Positions 1 to 4,542 of a stretch of 30,142 nt of DNA are shown here, piece after piece. The stretch comes from a virus. Every line of letters begins with the position of its first letter. Within the stretch, counting starts at the first letter, position 1. The stretch is taken from positions 1-30,142 of the IMG/VR virus record IMGVR_UViG_3300009156_000360, one strand, 5' to 3'. Made by a program: the position numbers and the translations under genes. Below the pieces are notes generated by a model. That model worked only from the letters and a program-made list of their open reading frames with translations, made no database searches and was not told the origin of the DNA.

Positions 1-145
1 CCTCCTTATCAAGGTGCTTCTCGTACACCCTGTACCTGTAGCCCACCGGCTGTCCGCATCTTGAGCACAGGCTTGGTTTTTGTTCCGGGCTGGGTGGCCC
101 GACGAATATCGTCTTTTGCTTGGGTTGGTTGGGATTGTGCTTCAT
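1..145 (-). CDS. Small CxxC (zinc-ribbon-like) protein, 3' end outside window
   Basis: An open frame of 48 codons runs leftward from an ATG at 145 to the window edge without a stop. The product starts MKHNPNQPKQK and contains a CSRCG motif near residue 27, followed by a basic aromatic stretch (GYRYRVYEKH). One CxxC pair is visible; a second pair, needed for a full zinc ribbon, would lie outside the window. A GGAGGAGG tract lies about 14 bases before the ATG, somewhat far. It follows the RRM gene by 25 bases in the same direction, so the two are probably co-transcribed. Function is unknown; zinc binding is only a suggestion from the motif. Confidence 0.55.
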   Translation of the reverse strand, partial: MKHNPNQPKQKTIFVGPPSPEQKPSLCSRCGQPVGYRYRVYEKHLDKE

Positions 146-170
146 TCTTATAGCCACAGCCTCCTCCACC

Positions 171-482
171 CTAGCGTCGGAACTCTTGCTTCTCGCGTCT
201 GCTCTCAGCCGCCATCACCTTGTGTGCTTCCTTACTCACCTTCGGGTTGGCGTGGTTCACCGTCAGCACCCTTCCTTTCATCCTGCTGTGGTTAAAGTTC
301 TCGATCACGGCGGCAGGGGTCTGGTCCGTGTCTATCTCCACGAACGCGAAGCCCCGGCTGTGTCCTGTCAGGTGGTCCCTGACTATCTCCACCTCCACGC
401 ACGTCGTCTTGCTCGTGGTGAAGTGTTCTGTTATCTCATCCTCTGTTGCTGAGTGCGGTGTGTTGCCTACGAACAGTCTCAT
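171..482 (-). CDS. RRM-domain RNA-binding protein
   Basis: The 103-residue product is almost entirely one RNA recognition motif. RNP2 is LFVGNT at residues 3-8 and RNP1 is RGFAFVEI near residue 43, with the usual beta-alpha-beta-beta-alpha-beta spacing and a short basic tail (ESRREKQEFRR). Small single-RRM proteins of this type are common in bacteria and bind single-stranded RNA through the aromatic residues of RNP1 and RNP2. The frame is open to 548, but the ATG at 482 is preferred: AGGAG lies 10 bases upstream and the RRM begins at once. It sits in the leftward small-gene operon between a 67-residue hypothetical gene and a CxxC gene. A role in phage or host RNA metabolism is inferred. RRM assignment is firm; target unknown. 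Confidence 0.88.
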   Translation of the reverse strand: MRLFVGNTPHSATEDEITEHFTTSKTTCVEVEIVRDHLTGHSRGFAFVEIDTDQTPAAVIENFNHSRMKGRVLTVNHANPKVSKEAHKVMAAESRREKQEFRR

Positions 483-520
483 ATCACAGTCTCCTGTTGG
501 TTGTGGTCGGTCCTTGTTTT

Positions 521-554
521 GGGGCTGGTTCCCTGTCTGGACAGTCACAGCCCC
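521..554. repeat. Inverted repeat in the leader of the RRM gene
   Basis: GGGGCTG (521-527) pairs with CAGCCCC (548-554), and an inner CTGT/ACAG pair (533-536 with 541-544) could extend the hairpin across small internal loops. It lies between two leftward genes, about 40 bases upstream of the RRM start. No T-tract follows on the - strand, so it is not a standard terminator. A folded leader or RNA-binding site is possible but unproven. Confidence 0.4.
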
Positions 555-587
555 GCCTCCAGAGTTCTGGTGTTCTGGATTCTGGCC

Positions 588-791
588 CTAGTCGGCGTAG
601 ATGTAGGCGTTGATCCCCACGTACACCGGCTTGCCGTCCACCATGACCTCGGTCTCCTTGTTCCCCTTGCTCGAGCTTACAATCAGCGTCTTGCCTTCTC
701 CCCCCTTGCTCCTCGGTGGGTTCGTCGTGTTGGCGTCGATCTCGATGATGAGCTTCTTGTTCTTTGCGTCATGTTTCACTGTCATTCCCAT
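588..791 (-). CDS. Small conserved phage-type protein of unknown function
   Basis: The 67-residue product runs from MGMTVKHDAKNK to GINAYIYAD. It has two predicted beta strands (KLIIEID, KTLIVSS) joined by a Pro/Gly-rich loop and a C-terminal VDGKPVYVGINAYI segment. From memory, small proteins with the pattern KTL-V-S-GN...VDGKPV-VG-NAYI recur in phage and bacterial genomes without a known role. The frame is open to 929, but the ATG at 791 is chosen because AAGGAGA lies a few bases upstream. It is the first gene after a strong leftward promoter (901-929) and a tRNA-like leader element, so it is probably expressed early and strongly. No catalytic motif is visible. Confidence 0.75.
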   Translation of the reverse strand: MGMTVKHDAKNKKLIIEIDANTTNPPRSKGGEGKTLIVSSSKGNKETEVMVDGKPVYVGINAYIYAD

Positions 792-832
792 TTTCTTACT
801 CTCCTTATCTAAACTTCCCCTCTCTGGGGCAA

Positions 833-879
833 GGGTGAGGATGGGAGTCGAACCCACTGTGCCCTGACCTACCTCACCC
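833..879 (-). ncRNA. tRNA-like minihelix (acceptor stem plus T-arm) in a 5' leader
   Basis: On the - strand GGGTGAGG (879-872) pairs perfectly with CCTCACCC (840-833). Immediately inside the 3' strand is a five-pair T-stem, GTGGG (857-853) with CCCAT (845-841, one G-T pair), enclosing the loop TTCGACT, which fits the T-loop consensus TTCRANY. Only 14 bases (871-858) replace the D and anticodon arms, so this is not a functional tRNA gene. It lies downstream of the promoter at 901-929 and upstream of the 67-residue gene. It could be a decayed tRNA or a mimic; an acceptor/T-arm helix is the minimal substrate of RNase P. Confidence 0.55.
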
Positions 880-900
880 GGCATGCTGCCACGTGGTTCC

Positions 901-929
901 ATTGTAACACGTCGCTTGCCTCGTGTCAA
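901..929 (-). promoter_or_regulatory. Leftward sigma70-type promoter, copy 1
   Basis: TTGACA at 929-924 and TACAAT at 906-901 are separated by 17 bases on the - strand: a perfect -35 box, optimal spacing and a one-mismatch -10 box. Transcription should start near 894 and run through the tRNA-like leader into the gene at 791. The flanks (AAGGGACTTGACAC and TACAATGGA) are shared with the promoter at 2078-2107. Confidence 0.8.
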
Positions 930-935
930 GTCCCT

Positions 936-1073
936 TCAGTCAGCCCATTCAAGGCTCGTCCAGATCTCGATGTACCAAGCGACCGGGAACTTCTCAATCA
1001 TGGTTGATGGTACGTCCTGAGACCGACTCCCCGGATGACCTGTGTCCAGCTTGCTTGTGTGGTGGAAGGTCAT
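936..1073 (-). CDS. Small hypothetical protein, uncertain
   Basis: A 45-residue frame starts seven bases after the stop of the preceding gene and ends just before the promoter at 929. The product (MTFHHTSKLDTGH... to SLEWAD) has an aromatic, acidic C-terminus (AWYIEIWTSLEWAD) that looks coding-like. No good Shine-Dalgarno is visible; a shorter start at 1001 is possible. Function unknown. It fills an otherwise empty slot in a densely packed operon, which is the main support. Confidence 0.35.
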   Translation of the reverse strand: MTFHHTSKLDTGHPGSRSQDVPSTMIEKFPVAWYIEIWTSLEWAD

Positions 1074-1080
1074 TCCCCGC

Positions 1081-1332
1081 TCAGGTGCCTGACTCTGATT
1101 CTTCGCCTTCTGGTCCTTTTTCGTTCTCACGCACAGCCTCCTTTATTTTCTGCTCTAGTTTCTGTAGTGCTTGCATTGTCCACCCTGCATGAGTGTGGGC
1201 GTCTGCCGCTCCACACGATTTCAGTGTTCCGATGTGGTACAGGCTTTCCACAAAGAAGATGGCCTGCCTGAGTTCAGTCAGGTCGACCGCCACCTCGACC
1301 ACCACGACCTTGGGCCTTGGTCCTGCCGTCAT
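1081..1332 (-). CDS. Small hypothetical protein with acidic coiled C-terminus
   Basis: The 83-residue product starts MTAGPRPKVVVVEVAVD. Its ATG overlaps the stop of the preceding membrane-protein gene as ATGA, a typical sign of translational coupling, which decides this start over an in-frame GTG at 1377. The first part carries a hydrophobic beta strand (KVVVVEVAVDL) and a helix (ELRQAIFFVESLYHIG). The C-terminal third (MQALQKLEQKIKEAVREN) is a charged helix likely to form a coiled coil, ending in an acidic tail. It does not match a family I recognise. It belongs to the leftward operon of small genes. Confidence 0.6.
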   Translation of the reverse strand: MTAGPRPKVVVVEVAVDLTELRQAIFFVESLYHIGTLKSCGAADAHTHAGWTMQALQKLEQKIKEAVRENEKGPEGEESESGT

Positions 1333-1514
1333 CGTACCCACCGCCAGACCAGCACAGCGGCGTACAGCAGCTCGCACACCGCTAGTACCACCGTTAACCT
1401 CCGTGCCAGTCTCCTTGAACTCTGGTATACCTCTACCGCCTCTCGGGCCTGCTGTGGTATCGACTTCACCACAATGACCCTTGGCCCGTATTCGATCCTC
1501 CTATCTGTTCTCAT
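1329..1514 (-). CDS. Small single-pass membrane protein
   Basis: The 61-residue product begins MRTDRRIEYGPRVIVVK, has a charged helix (QQAREAVEVYQSSRRLARR), then one hydrophobic segment near residues 40-57 (LTVVLAVCELLYAAVLVW) followed by RWVR. This predicts one membrane-spanning helix with a basic flank. AAGGAGGG lies about 5 bases upstream of the ATG. The end overlaps the next gene by ATGA, and the upstream gene frame overlaps its start. Phages often carry such peptides to alter host membranes or for lysis accessory roles, but nothing here identifies the role. Confidence 0.65.
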   Translation of the reverse strand: MRTDRRIEYGPRVIVVKSIPQQAREAVEVYQSSRRLARRLTVVLAVCELLYAAVLVWRWVR

Positions 1515-1632
1515 TCTTACCCTCCTTCCAGCTGATTTTCAGAACTTGATTCTCTTCAATGTTTACCCGAGCGTTGATCGGAATTTCGAGCCCGTGTCTG
1601 TCTAGGGAAGAGCTGTCGGTTCTTGTTTCCAT
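1501..1632 (-). CDS. Possible small protein overlapping two neighbours
   Basis: A 43-residue frame (METRTDSSSLDRHG... to WKEGKNENR) lies in a different frame from the gene at 1556-1744 and overlaps its last 77 bases. The part after residue 10 (EIPINARVNIEENQVLKISW) has an alternating pattern typical of coding sequence, whereas the competing frame becomes Arg/Ser-rich there. No good ribosome site precedes the ATG. Either this is a separate coupled gene, or the two frames form one protein broken by a frameshift. Function unknown. Confidence 0.35.
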   Translation of the reverse strand: METRTDSSSLDRHGLEIPINARVNIEENQVLKISWKEGKNENR

Positions 1633-1744
1633 CGATGCCCAGAAAGACAATCTCGATTCGGGAATCTGGTTCAAACCACGCGACGTAGCAGTGGTTGTCA
1701 CCGTTTACGTCTCGGCCTAGTTCGTACAGTGTCCTAACTCCCAT
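1556..1744 (-). CDS. Small hypothetical protein
   Basis: The 62-residue product starts MGVRTLYELGRDVNG and includes a beta-rich segment (HCYVAWFEPDSRIEIVFLG). The ATG at 1744 is chosen over the in-frame 1786 start because GGAGGTGAAAG directly precedes it. Residues after about 45 (QTRARNSDQRSGKH) look less protein-like than the overlapping frame at 1501-1632, so the true C-terminus may come from that frame. A hairpin (1765-1784) separates it from the upstream ribbon-helix-helix-like gene. No family recognised. Confidence 0.5.
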   Translation of the reverse strand: MGVRTLYELGRDVNGDNHCYVAWFEPDSRIEIVFLGIDGNKNRQLFPRQTRARNSDQRSGKH

Positions 1745-1764
1745 CCTTTCACCTCCAAGGGCAG

Positions 1765-1784
1765 GTGGGGCTGTGACACCCCAC
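1765..1784. repeat. Intergenic hairpin
   Basis: GTGGGG (1765-1770) pairs with CCCCAC (1779-1784) around an 8-base loop, between two leftward genes. No T-tract follows on the - strand, so it is more likely an mRNA-stability or attenuation element than a strong terminator. Confidence 0.4.
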
Positions 1785-1801
1785 ACTAGGTCCTACCGAC
1801 C

Positions 1802-2038
1802 CTACCCGGTTACCGCCTTACGCTGTGCCTTGAGCTTCCTCTTGATGAGCACCTTGAGCCCATTCCTGACTATGACCTGTAGCAGGTCACTTGGTGTGCT
1901 GTGGTATTTCTGGCCGTGGAAGAACTCCATCAGCCGGTCGTTGAGGTCGTCGCTCAGGTGTAGTTCGTACCGATGCCCCCCATTACCTCGGGGCGTGATC
2001 GTCGTGCTGTCATCCAGTCTACCGCGTGCCATTGCCAT
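1802..2038 (-). CDS. Ribbon-helix-helix-like DNA-binding protein, paralog B
   Basis: The 78-residue product has a disordered start, then a predicted beta strand (RYELHLS, residues 23-29), a helix (DDLNDRLMEFFHG), a loop (KYHSTPS) and a second helix (DLLQVIVRNGLKVLIKRK), ending in a basic tail. This strand-helix-helix order and size match Arc/CopG-type regulators, which dimerise through the strand and bind DNA. The second helix and loop resemble the product of 2676-2942, so the two are probably paralogs. GGAGGA lies upstream of the ATG at 2038, and promoter copy 2 (2078-2107) drives it. The fold is inferred from pattern only. Confidence 0.65.
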   Translation of the reverse strand: MAMARGRLDDSTTITPRGNGGHRYELHLSDDLNDRLMEFFHGQKYHSTPSDLLQVIVRNGLKVLIKRKLKAQRKAVTG

Positions 2039-2053
2039 ATCCAGTCCTCCAGT

Positions 2054-2070
2054 GGGCCAGTGCGCGGCCC
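2054..2070. repeat. Hairpin at the start of the paralog-B transcript
   Basis: GGGCC (2054-2058) and GGCCC (2066-2070) form a five-pair stem with a 7-base loop. It begins at the expected transcription start of promoter copy 2 and could protect the 5' end or act as an operator. Confidence 0.3.
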
Positions 2071-2077
2071 AAGGTCC

Positions 2078-2107
2078 ATTGTATCACACCTCGGGCCGCT
2101 GTGTCAA
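2078..2107 (-). promoter_or_regulatory. Leftward sigma70-type promoter, copy 2
   Basis: TTGACA at 2107-2102 and TACAAT at 2083-2078 are 18 bases apart on the - strand. The flanking sequence (AAGGGACTTGACAC before, TACAATGGA after) is shared with the promoter at 901-929, so the two look like duplicated copies of one promoter type. It should drive the gene at 1802-2038 and those behind it. Confidence 0.78.
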
Positions 2108-2116
2108 GTCCCTTAC

Positions 2117-2383
2117 TCAACCGCAGTGGGGACAGTCGACGTCAAGGTGCTCGCCTACAAAGTGGGTCGCGACCTTGAGCGTTATGTCCCGCCCTGTCTT
2201 GAGGTTTGTGCCGTGGAATCGCCAACTCTGCCCGTACGACCGGAAGTAGCCATCTTCCTCTCTGTGCTTGGCCTTCATCCTCGATCTTGGTACGTAGATG
2301 GACGTCACCTTGATCCTTGTGATACCCAGCCTCCCTGTGTGAATGTGGTAGGTCTTCCCTATCTCGACTTCATCTGCTTTCAT
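2117..2383 (-). CDS. Hypothetical beta-rich protein
   Basis: The 88-residue product starts MKADEVEIGKTYHIHTG and is rich in short beta strands (ITRIKVTSIYV, ITLKVATHFV), a pattern seen in small SH3-like barrels. It ends in DCPHCG, a single CxxC at the extreme C-terminus. GGGAGG lies upstream of the ATG, which follows the stop of the preceding gene by only three bases, so the two are probably coupled. It ends just before promoter copy 2. Function unknown. Confidence 0.65.
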   Translation of the reverse strand: MKADEVEIGKTYHIHTGRLGITRIKVTSIYVPRSRMKAKHREEDGYFRSYGQSWRFHGTNLKTGRDITLKVATHFVGEHLDVDCPHCG

Positions 2384-2386
2384 CCT

Positions 2387-2605
2387 TCAGTCCCTCCCTG
2401 TTATCTTCTTCAGTAGGCCGTTGCATTGTGCCCTGTGCACCGATGCGCTGTCCTTGTTGCTGTACCTTCCATTCTTGCTCATCTCGATGGCGTAGATCAA
2501 GATAGCGATCTCCTGTTCATGGAGCTCACTCTCCCTGACCTCAGCCACCATACCGCGTTCATCTACCAGTTCCACCTTGATAGTGGTCCTGTTCTGTACT
2601 GTCAT
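2387..2605 (-). CDS. Hypothetical small protein
   Basis: The 72-residue product starts MTVQNRTTIKVELVDERG. It has a beta-rich N-terminus, then a helix (LHEQEIAILIYAIEMSKNG) and a basic C-terminus with a cysteine (RAQCNGLLKKITGRD). The ATG at 2605 is preferred over an upstream TTG at 2632 because AGGAGGTGA lies just before it. It sits in the leftward operon between paralog A and the beta-rich gene. No family recognised. Confidence 0.65.
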   Translation of the reverse strand: MTVQNRTTIKVELVDERGMVAEVRESELHEQEIAILIYAIEMSKNGRYSNKDSASVHRAQCNGLLKKITGRD

Positions 2606-2639
2606 CGTCACCTCACCTCCTACTTTACCCAAAGTGGGT

Positions 2640-2658
2640 GGGGGGGAATGACCCCCCC
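2640..2658. repeat. Intergenic G7/C7 hairpin
   Basis: Seven G (2640-2646) pair with seven C (2652-2658) around the loop AATGA. It lies between two leftward genes. There is no T-tract on the - strand, so attenuation or RNA stability is more likely than classical termination. Confidence 0.45.
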
Positions 2659-2675
2659 GGCAGACCCTTCACCCA

Positions 2676-2942
2676 CTACCCGATCTTCTCGACCTTGTAG
2701 CCCTGTGCGGCGAGGAGGGCGATGGCGTTTGCCTGCTTCTGGCCACTGGCCTTCTTCCTCCTGCGCTCGATGGCCTTGAGTCCGGCATGGAACACGGTGT
2801 CGAGTAGGTCGGCCCGATACTTGACCTCGGTATTCGCCAGCAATGCCGCGAATCGTCCGTGGAACTTGCGGCTGATAACGAGGTCGCCGTTGTTGTTCGT
2901 GTCCGTGCTCTGTGCTGTCGTCTGTGTCTTCTTGCTACCCAT
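2676..2942 (-). CDS. Ribbon-helix-helix-like protein, paralog A
   Basis: The 88-residue product has a polar start, then a strand (DLVISRK, residues 20-26), a helix (FHGRFAALLANTEV), a loop (KYRA) and a helix (DLLDTVFHAGLKAIERRRKK) and a basic Ala-rich tail. The loop/helix region aligns by eye with the product of 1802-2038 (DLLxxVxxxGLKxxxxRxK). AGGAG lies 10 bases before the ATG at 2942; the longer frame upstream has no support. As the first gene left of the divergent control region, it is well placed to bind the repeats there, but that is inference. Confidence 0.65.
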   Translation of the reverse strand: MGSKKTQTTAQSTDTNNNGDLVISRKFHGRFAALLANTEVKYRADLLDTVFHAGLKAIERRRKKASGQKQANAIALLAAQGYKVEKIG

Positions 2943-3073
2943 GGTGTGCTCTCCTGTGGGTGGAGCTAGCTCGGCCTGCCCTGCCCTCACCCCTATCTCT
3001 GGCCGGGAGTACCGGCCCCACCCTATACGTAGCAAGCCGGATGCCACAGCCGAGCCCAACGCAACACAACCCG

Positions 3074-3188
3074 TCGTATGTCGAGGTCGGCCCACCACAG
3101 CCCGTGGCACCGGTCGCCTGTCTGGTGTCCGCCGGTGAGACACTTGGACACCCCAAGCGGTTGTGGTGCGACCTCGGCTCACATACGA
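3074..3188. other. Long imperfect inverted repeat, candidate structured RNA
   Basis: Three stacked helices are visible: TCGTATGT (3074-3081) with ACATACGA (3181-3188), CGAGGTCG (3082-3089) with CGACCTCG (3169-3176), and CACCACAGCC (3093-3102) with GGTTGTGGTG (3159-3168, one G-T pair). Bulges are GCTC (3177-3180) and GCC (3090-3092). Inside, GGTGTCC (3124-3130) pairs with GGACACC (3146-3152). The 26 paired positions across 115 bases are unlikely by chance. Which strand is transcribed, if any, cannot be told from the sequence. Confidence 0.65.
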
Positions 3189-3197
3189 CCCCTTGCG

Positions 3198-3212
3198 CTT
3201 TGTGGCACAAAG
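3198..3212. repeat. CTTTR-N5-YAAAG palindromic repeat, copy 1
   Basis: CTTTGTG-G-CACAAAG is a perfect 7-base inverted repeat. It shares the CTTTR-N5-YAAAG layout with 3394-3408 and 3430-3444. Such spacing fits a dimeric repressor operator. Confidence 0.5.
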
Positions 3213-3262
3213 TCGGGATGATCGCGGTCCTATGTCCGCCCGTGGACACCAGACGCCTGTTC

Positions 3263-3285
3263 GGTCCAAAGCGCTTTACCGGACC
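3263..3285. repeat. Palindrome GGTCC-AAAGCGCTTT-ACC-GGACC
   Basis: A 10-base perfect palindrome AAAGCGCTTT (3268-3277) is flanked by GGTCC (3263-3267) and GGACC (3281-3285). It uses the same AAAG/CTTT half-sites as the neighbouring repeats. Confidence 0.45.
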
Positions 3286-3393
3286 AACTACCGTGCGCGT
3301 ACGAGGGCTCGGTCCGACCATGTGCTTTGGTTCACACACTAGTCAACGCCACAAACCACATCAGCCGCTCGAAGCCCTTTGCTTGCTTAGGTC

Positions 3394-3408
3394 CTTTATG
3401 GCGTAAAG
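3394..3408. repeat. CTTTR-N5-YAAAG palindromic repeat, copy 2
   Basis: CTTTATGGCGTAAAG has the same half-sites and the same central spacing as copy 1, differing at a few inner positions. Confidence 0.5.
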
Positions 3409-3422
3409 TTGATGATAGGACC

Positions 3423-3444
3423 CAAAGCACTTTGCCTCGTAAAG
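3423..3444. repeat. Overlapping palindrome and CTTTR-N5-YAAAG repeat, copy 3
   Basis: CAAAGCACTTTG (3423-3434) overlaps CTTTGCCTCGTAAAG (3430-3444), so two dyad elements share the CTTTG half-site. This is the closest copy to the rightward promoter. Confidence 0.5.
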
Positions 3445-3548
3445 CTCACTATCCCATATAGCATGGAACCAAAGGTGCGAAGGTTTTTACAGGCCCCACA
3501 AAGGTATGGGGTGACTTTGACTACGACAAGTGGTCCATTGACACGATA

Positions 3549-3578
3549 TTGACAGACCTTAATGTCCCGTGGTAGTAT
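3549..3578 (+). promoter_or_regulatory. Rightward sigma70-type promoter
   Basis: TTGACA at 3549-3554 and TAGTAT at 3573-3578 are separated by 18 bases. A second TTGACA lies at 3538-3543, with a weaker possible -10 (TAATGT, 3560-3565). The first pair would start transcription near 3585, right at the ATG of the HTH gene, which has no Shine-Dalgarno. Confidence 0.55.
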
Positions 3579-3585
3579 TTCGGTC

Positions 3586-4053
3586 ATGGATGCCTCGAAG
3601 TTTCGAAAACTTATCGATCAACACAAGGCAGGTAGCACCACCTTGGCCCAGGTCGACGCCGAGATAGCGGCCTACGAAGAGGACCCGGACCAGTACCTAG
3701 TACAAAACCCGACGCCGGACAGGGACGGCGTGGTTAGACACAGGGATGGGACCCCGATATATACGGGGGATTTCGTGTTTCCGGGCATCAATATGAGCGA
3801 TATCGCAAGGGATACAGGACTGACGGTGGGGGGAGTAAGCAGGATGTTCAACGGAGACCGCAAGGCCCGACTACACACGCTAATGAGCGTGGCCCACCTC
3901 TACACAGGGGGAGACGTGGCCGCAGTACGGCTGGTCATACAGAAGCGGGTGATGAGGCGGCTAAAGGAGGACAAGGAGTTCAGGCATGCGATGAGCCCGG
4001 AGCAAAGGGAGAGGTTGATCCACAACGCAGGGCTGGAGGTGGTGTATGGGTGA
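3586..4053 (+). CDS. Helix-turn-helix transcriptional regulator
   Basis: The 155-residue product has a helical N-terminus (residues 1-35), a linker, then a HTH near residues 70-107 (NMSDIARDTGLTVGGVSRMFNG, where the GLTVGGVSRMFNG part is the recognition helix region) followed by a helix (LHTLMSVAHLYTGGD) like Cro/C1 or XRE domains. A basic C-terminal helix follows (RLVIQKRVMRRLKEDKEF). It probably binds DNA, perhaps the repeats upstream. The frame also has an ATG at 3562, but 3586 fits the promoter better; neither has a ribosome site, so a leaderless mRNA is possible. It overlaps the next gene by 8 bases. Regulator role is likely; exact class is not certain. Confidence 0.7.
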   Translation: MDASKFRKLIDQHKAGSTTLAQVDAEIAAYEEDPDQYLVQNPTPDRDGVVRHRDGTPIYTGDFVFPGINMSDIARDTGLTVGGVSRMFNGDRKARLHTLMSVAHLYTGGDVAAVRLVIQKRVMRRLKEDKEFRHAMSPEQRERLIHNAGLEVVYG

Positions 4054-4540
4054 GGAGACAGCGGTAGGCCTAAGGATAGAAGACTTCGAAAGTGACGAGG
4101 CCCAGCCATTCGTGCTGGTGGATGCCGAGGTAGTAGGGAAATCGACCCTGACGCTCGAAGCCCGGAAGCTGCTGGTCGAGGCTAAGGCAGAGGGGGTGCC
4201 GACCAAAATAATCGCCATGCAGCTGGACGTCAGCGAGGCCACAGTCGACCGCATATGGCGTGACTTCATAAAGGAGAATACCACAGCGCTAAGCGACCTC
4301 GAGCAGACCGTATACCATCGAGTCATCAGGCGCAAGTCTGTCAGGGCTATCGAGGCTGGGCTGGAGTGCACGAGGGACCCATATAGACAGGCCTCGGTGG
4401 GGATCGCGGTAATGAAGGGGATTGGTGAGTTCAGGTCTGAAGCAGACGCGGGTAGCAAAACGGTCAACATACTAGTCAACGCCGTACCACCAGACTGGAA
4501 AGGTCGGTACATTCAGGGTAAGCAAGATACAAAGGAGTAG
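4046..4540 (+). CDS. HTH protein, possible terminase small subunit
   Basis: The 164-residue product has an acidic N-terminus, a HTH at about residues 50-76 (VPTKIIAMQLDVSEATVDRI, then WRDFI), a helical middle (residues 80-128) and a C-terminal segment (NILVNAVPPDWKGRYI) that resembles the tails of some small terminase or terminase-like DNA-binding proteins. A DNA-binding HTH, a helical oligomerisation region and a C-terminal tail are the usual layout of TerS, which recognises packaging sites. However, it lies 5 kb before the large subunit rather than next to it. It could equally be a regulator paired with the upstream HTH gene, which it overlaps. DNA binding is well supported, TerS only moderately. 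Confidence 0.6.
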   Translation: MGEETAVGLRIEDFESDEAQPFVLVDAEVVGKSTLTLEARKLLVEAKAEGVPTKIIAMQLDVSEATVDRIWRDFIKENTTALSDLEQTVYHRVIRRKSVRAIEAGLECTRDPYRQASVGIAVMKGIGEFRSEADAGSKTVNILVNAVPPDWKGRYIQGKQDTKE

Positions 4541-4542
4541 GT

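Larger units (their letters stand above)
2943..3585. other. Divergent intergenic control region
   Basis: About 640 bases with no convincing gene separate the leftward small-gene arm from the rightward structural arm. It contains a six-pair hairpin GGCCGG/CCGGCC (3001-3006 with 3012-3017), a long bulged inverted repeat (3074-3188), several palindromes built on AAAG/CTTT, three 15-base CTTTR-N5-YAAAG repeats and a rightward promoter. The frames present here are proline/arginine-rich or start inside the neighbouring promoter and lack ribosome sites. Candidate roles are operator array, structured RNA or replication origin. Confidence 0.7.

Noticed and set aside
833-905. Complete tRNA gene
   Set aside because: The acceptor and T-arm are good, but only 14 bases lie between them, so there is no anticodon arm; kept only as a tRNA-like element.
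2640-2658. Rho-independent terminator
   Set aside because: The G7/C7 stem is strong but neither strand is followed by a T-run.
2935-3339. 134-codon - strand frame across the divergent region
   Set aside because: Composition (Gly, Arg, Pro, Cys rich) looks non-coding, there is no ribosome site, and it overlaps strong inverted repeats.
3396-3587. 63-codon - strand frame starting inside the rightward promoter
   Set aside because: No Shine-Dalgarno, and it overlaps the repeat array; weak coding appearance.
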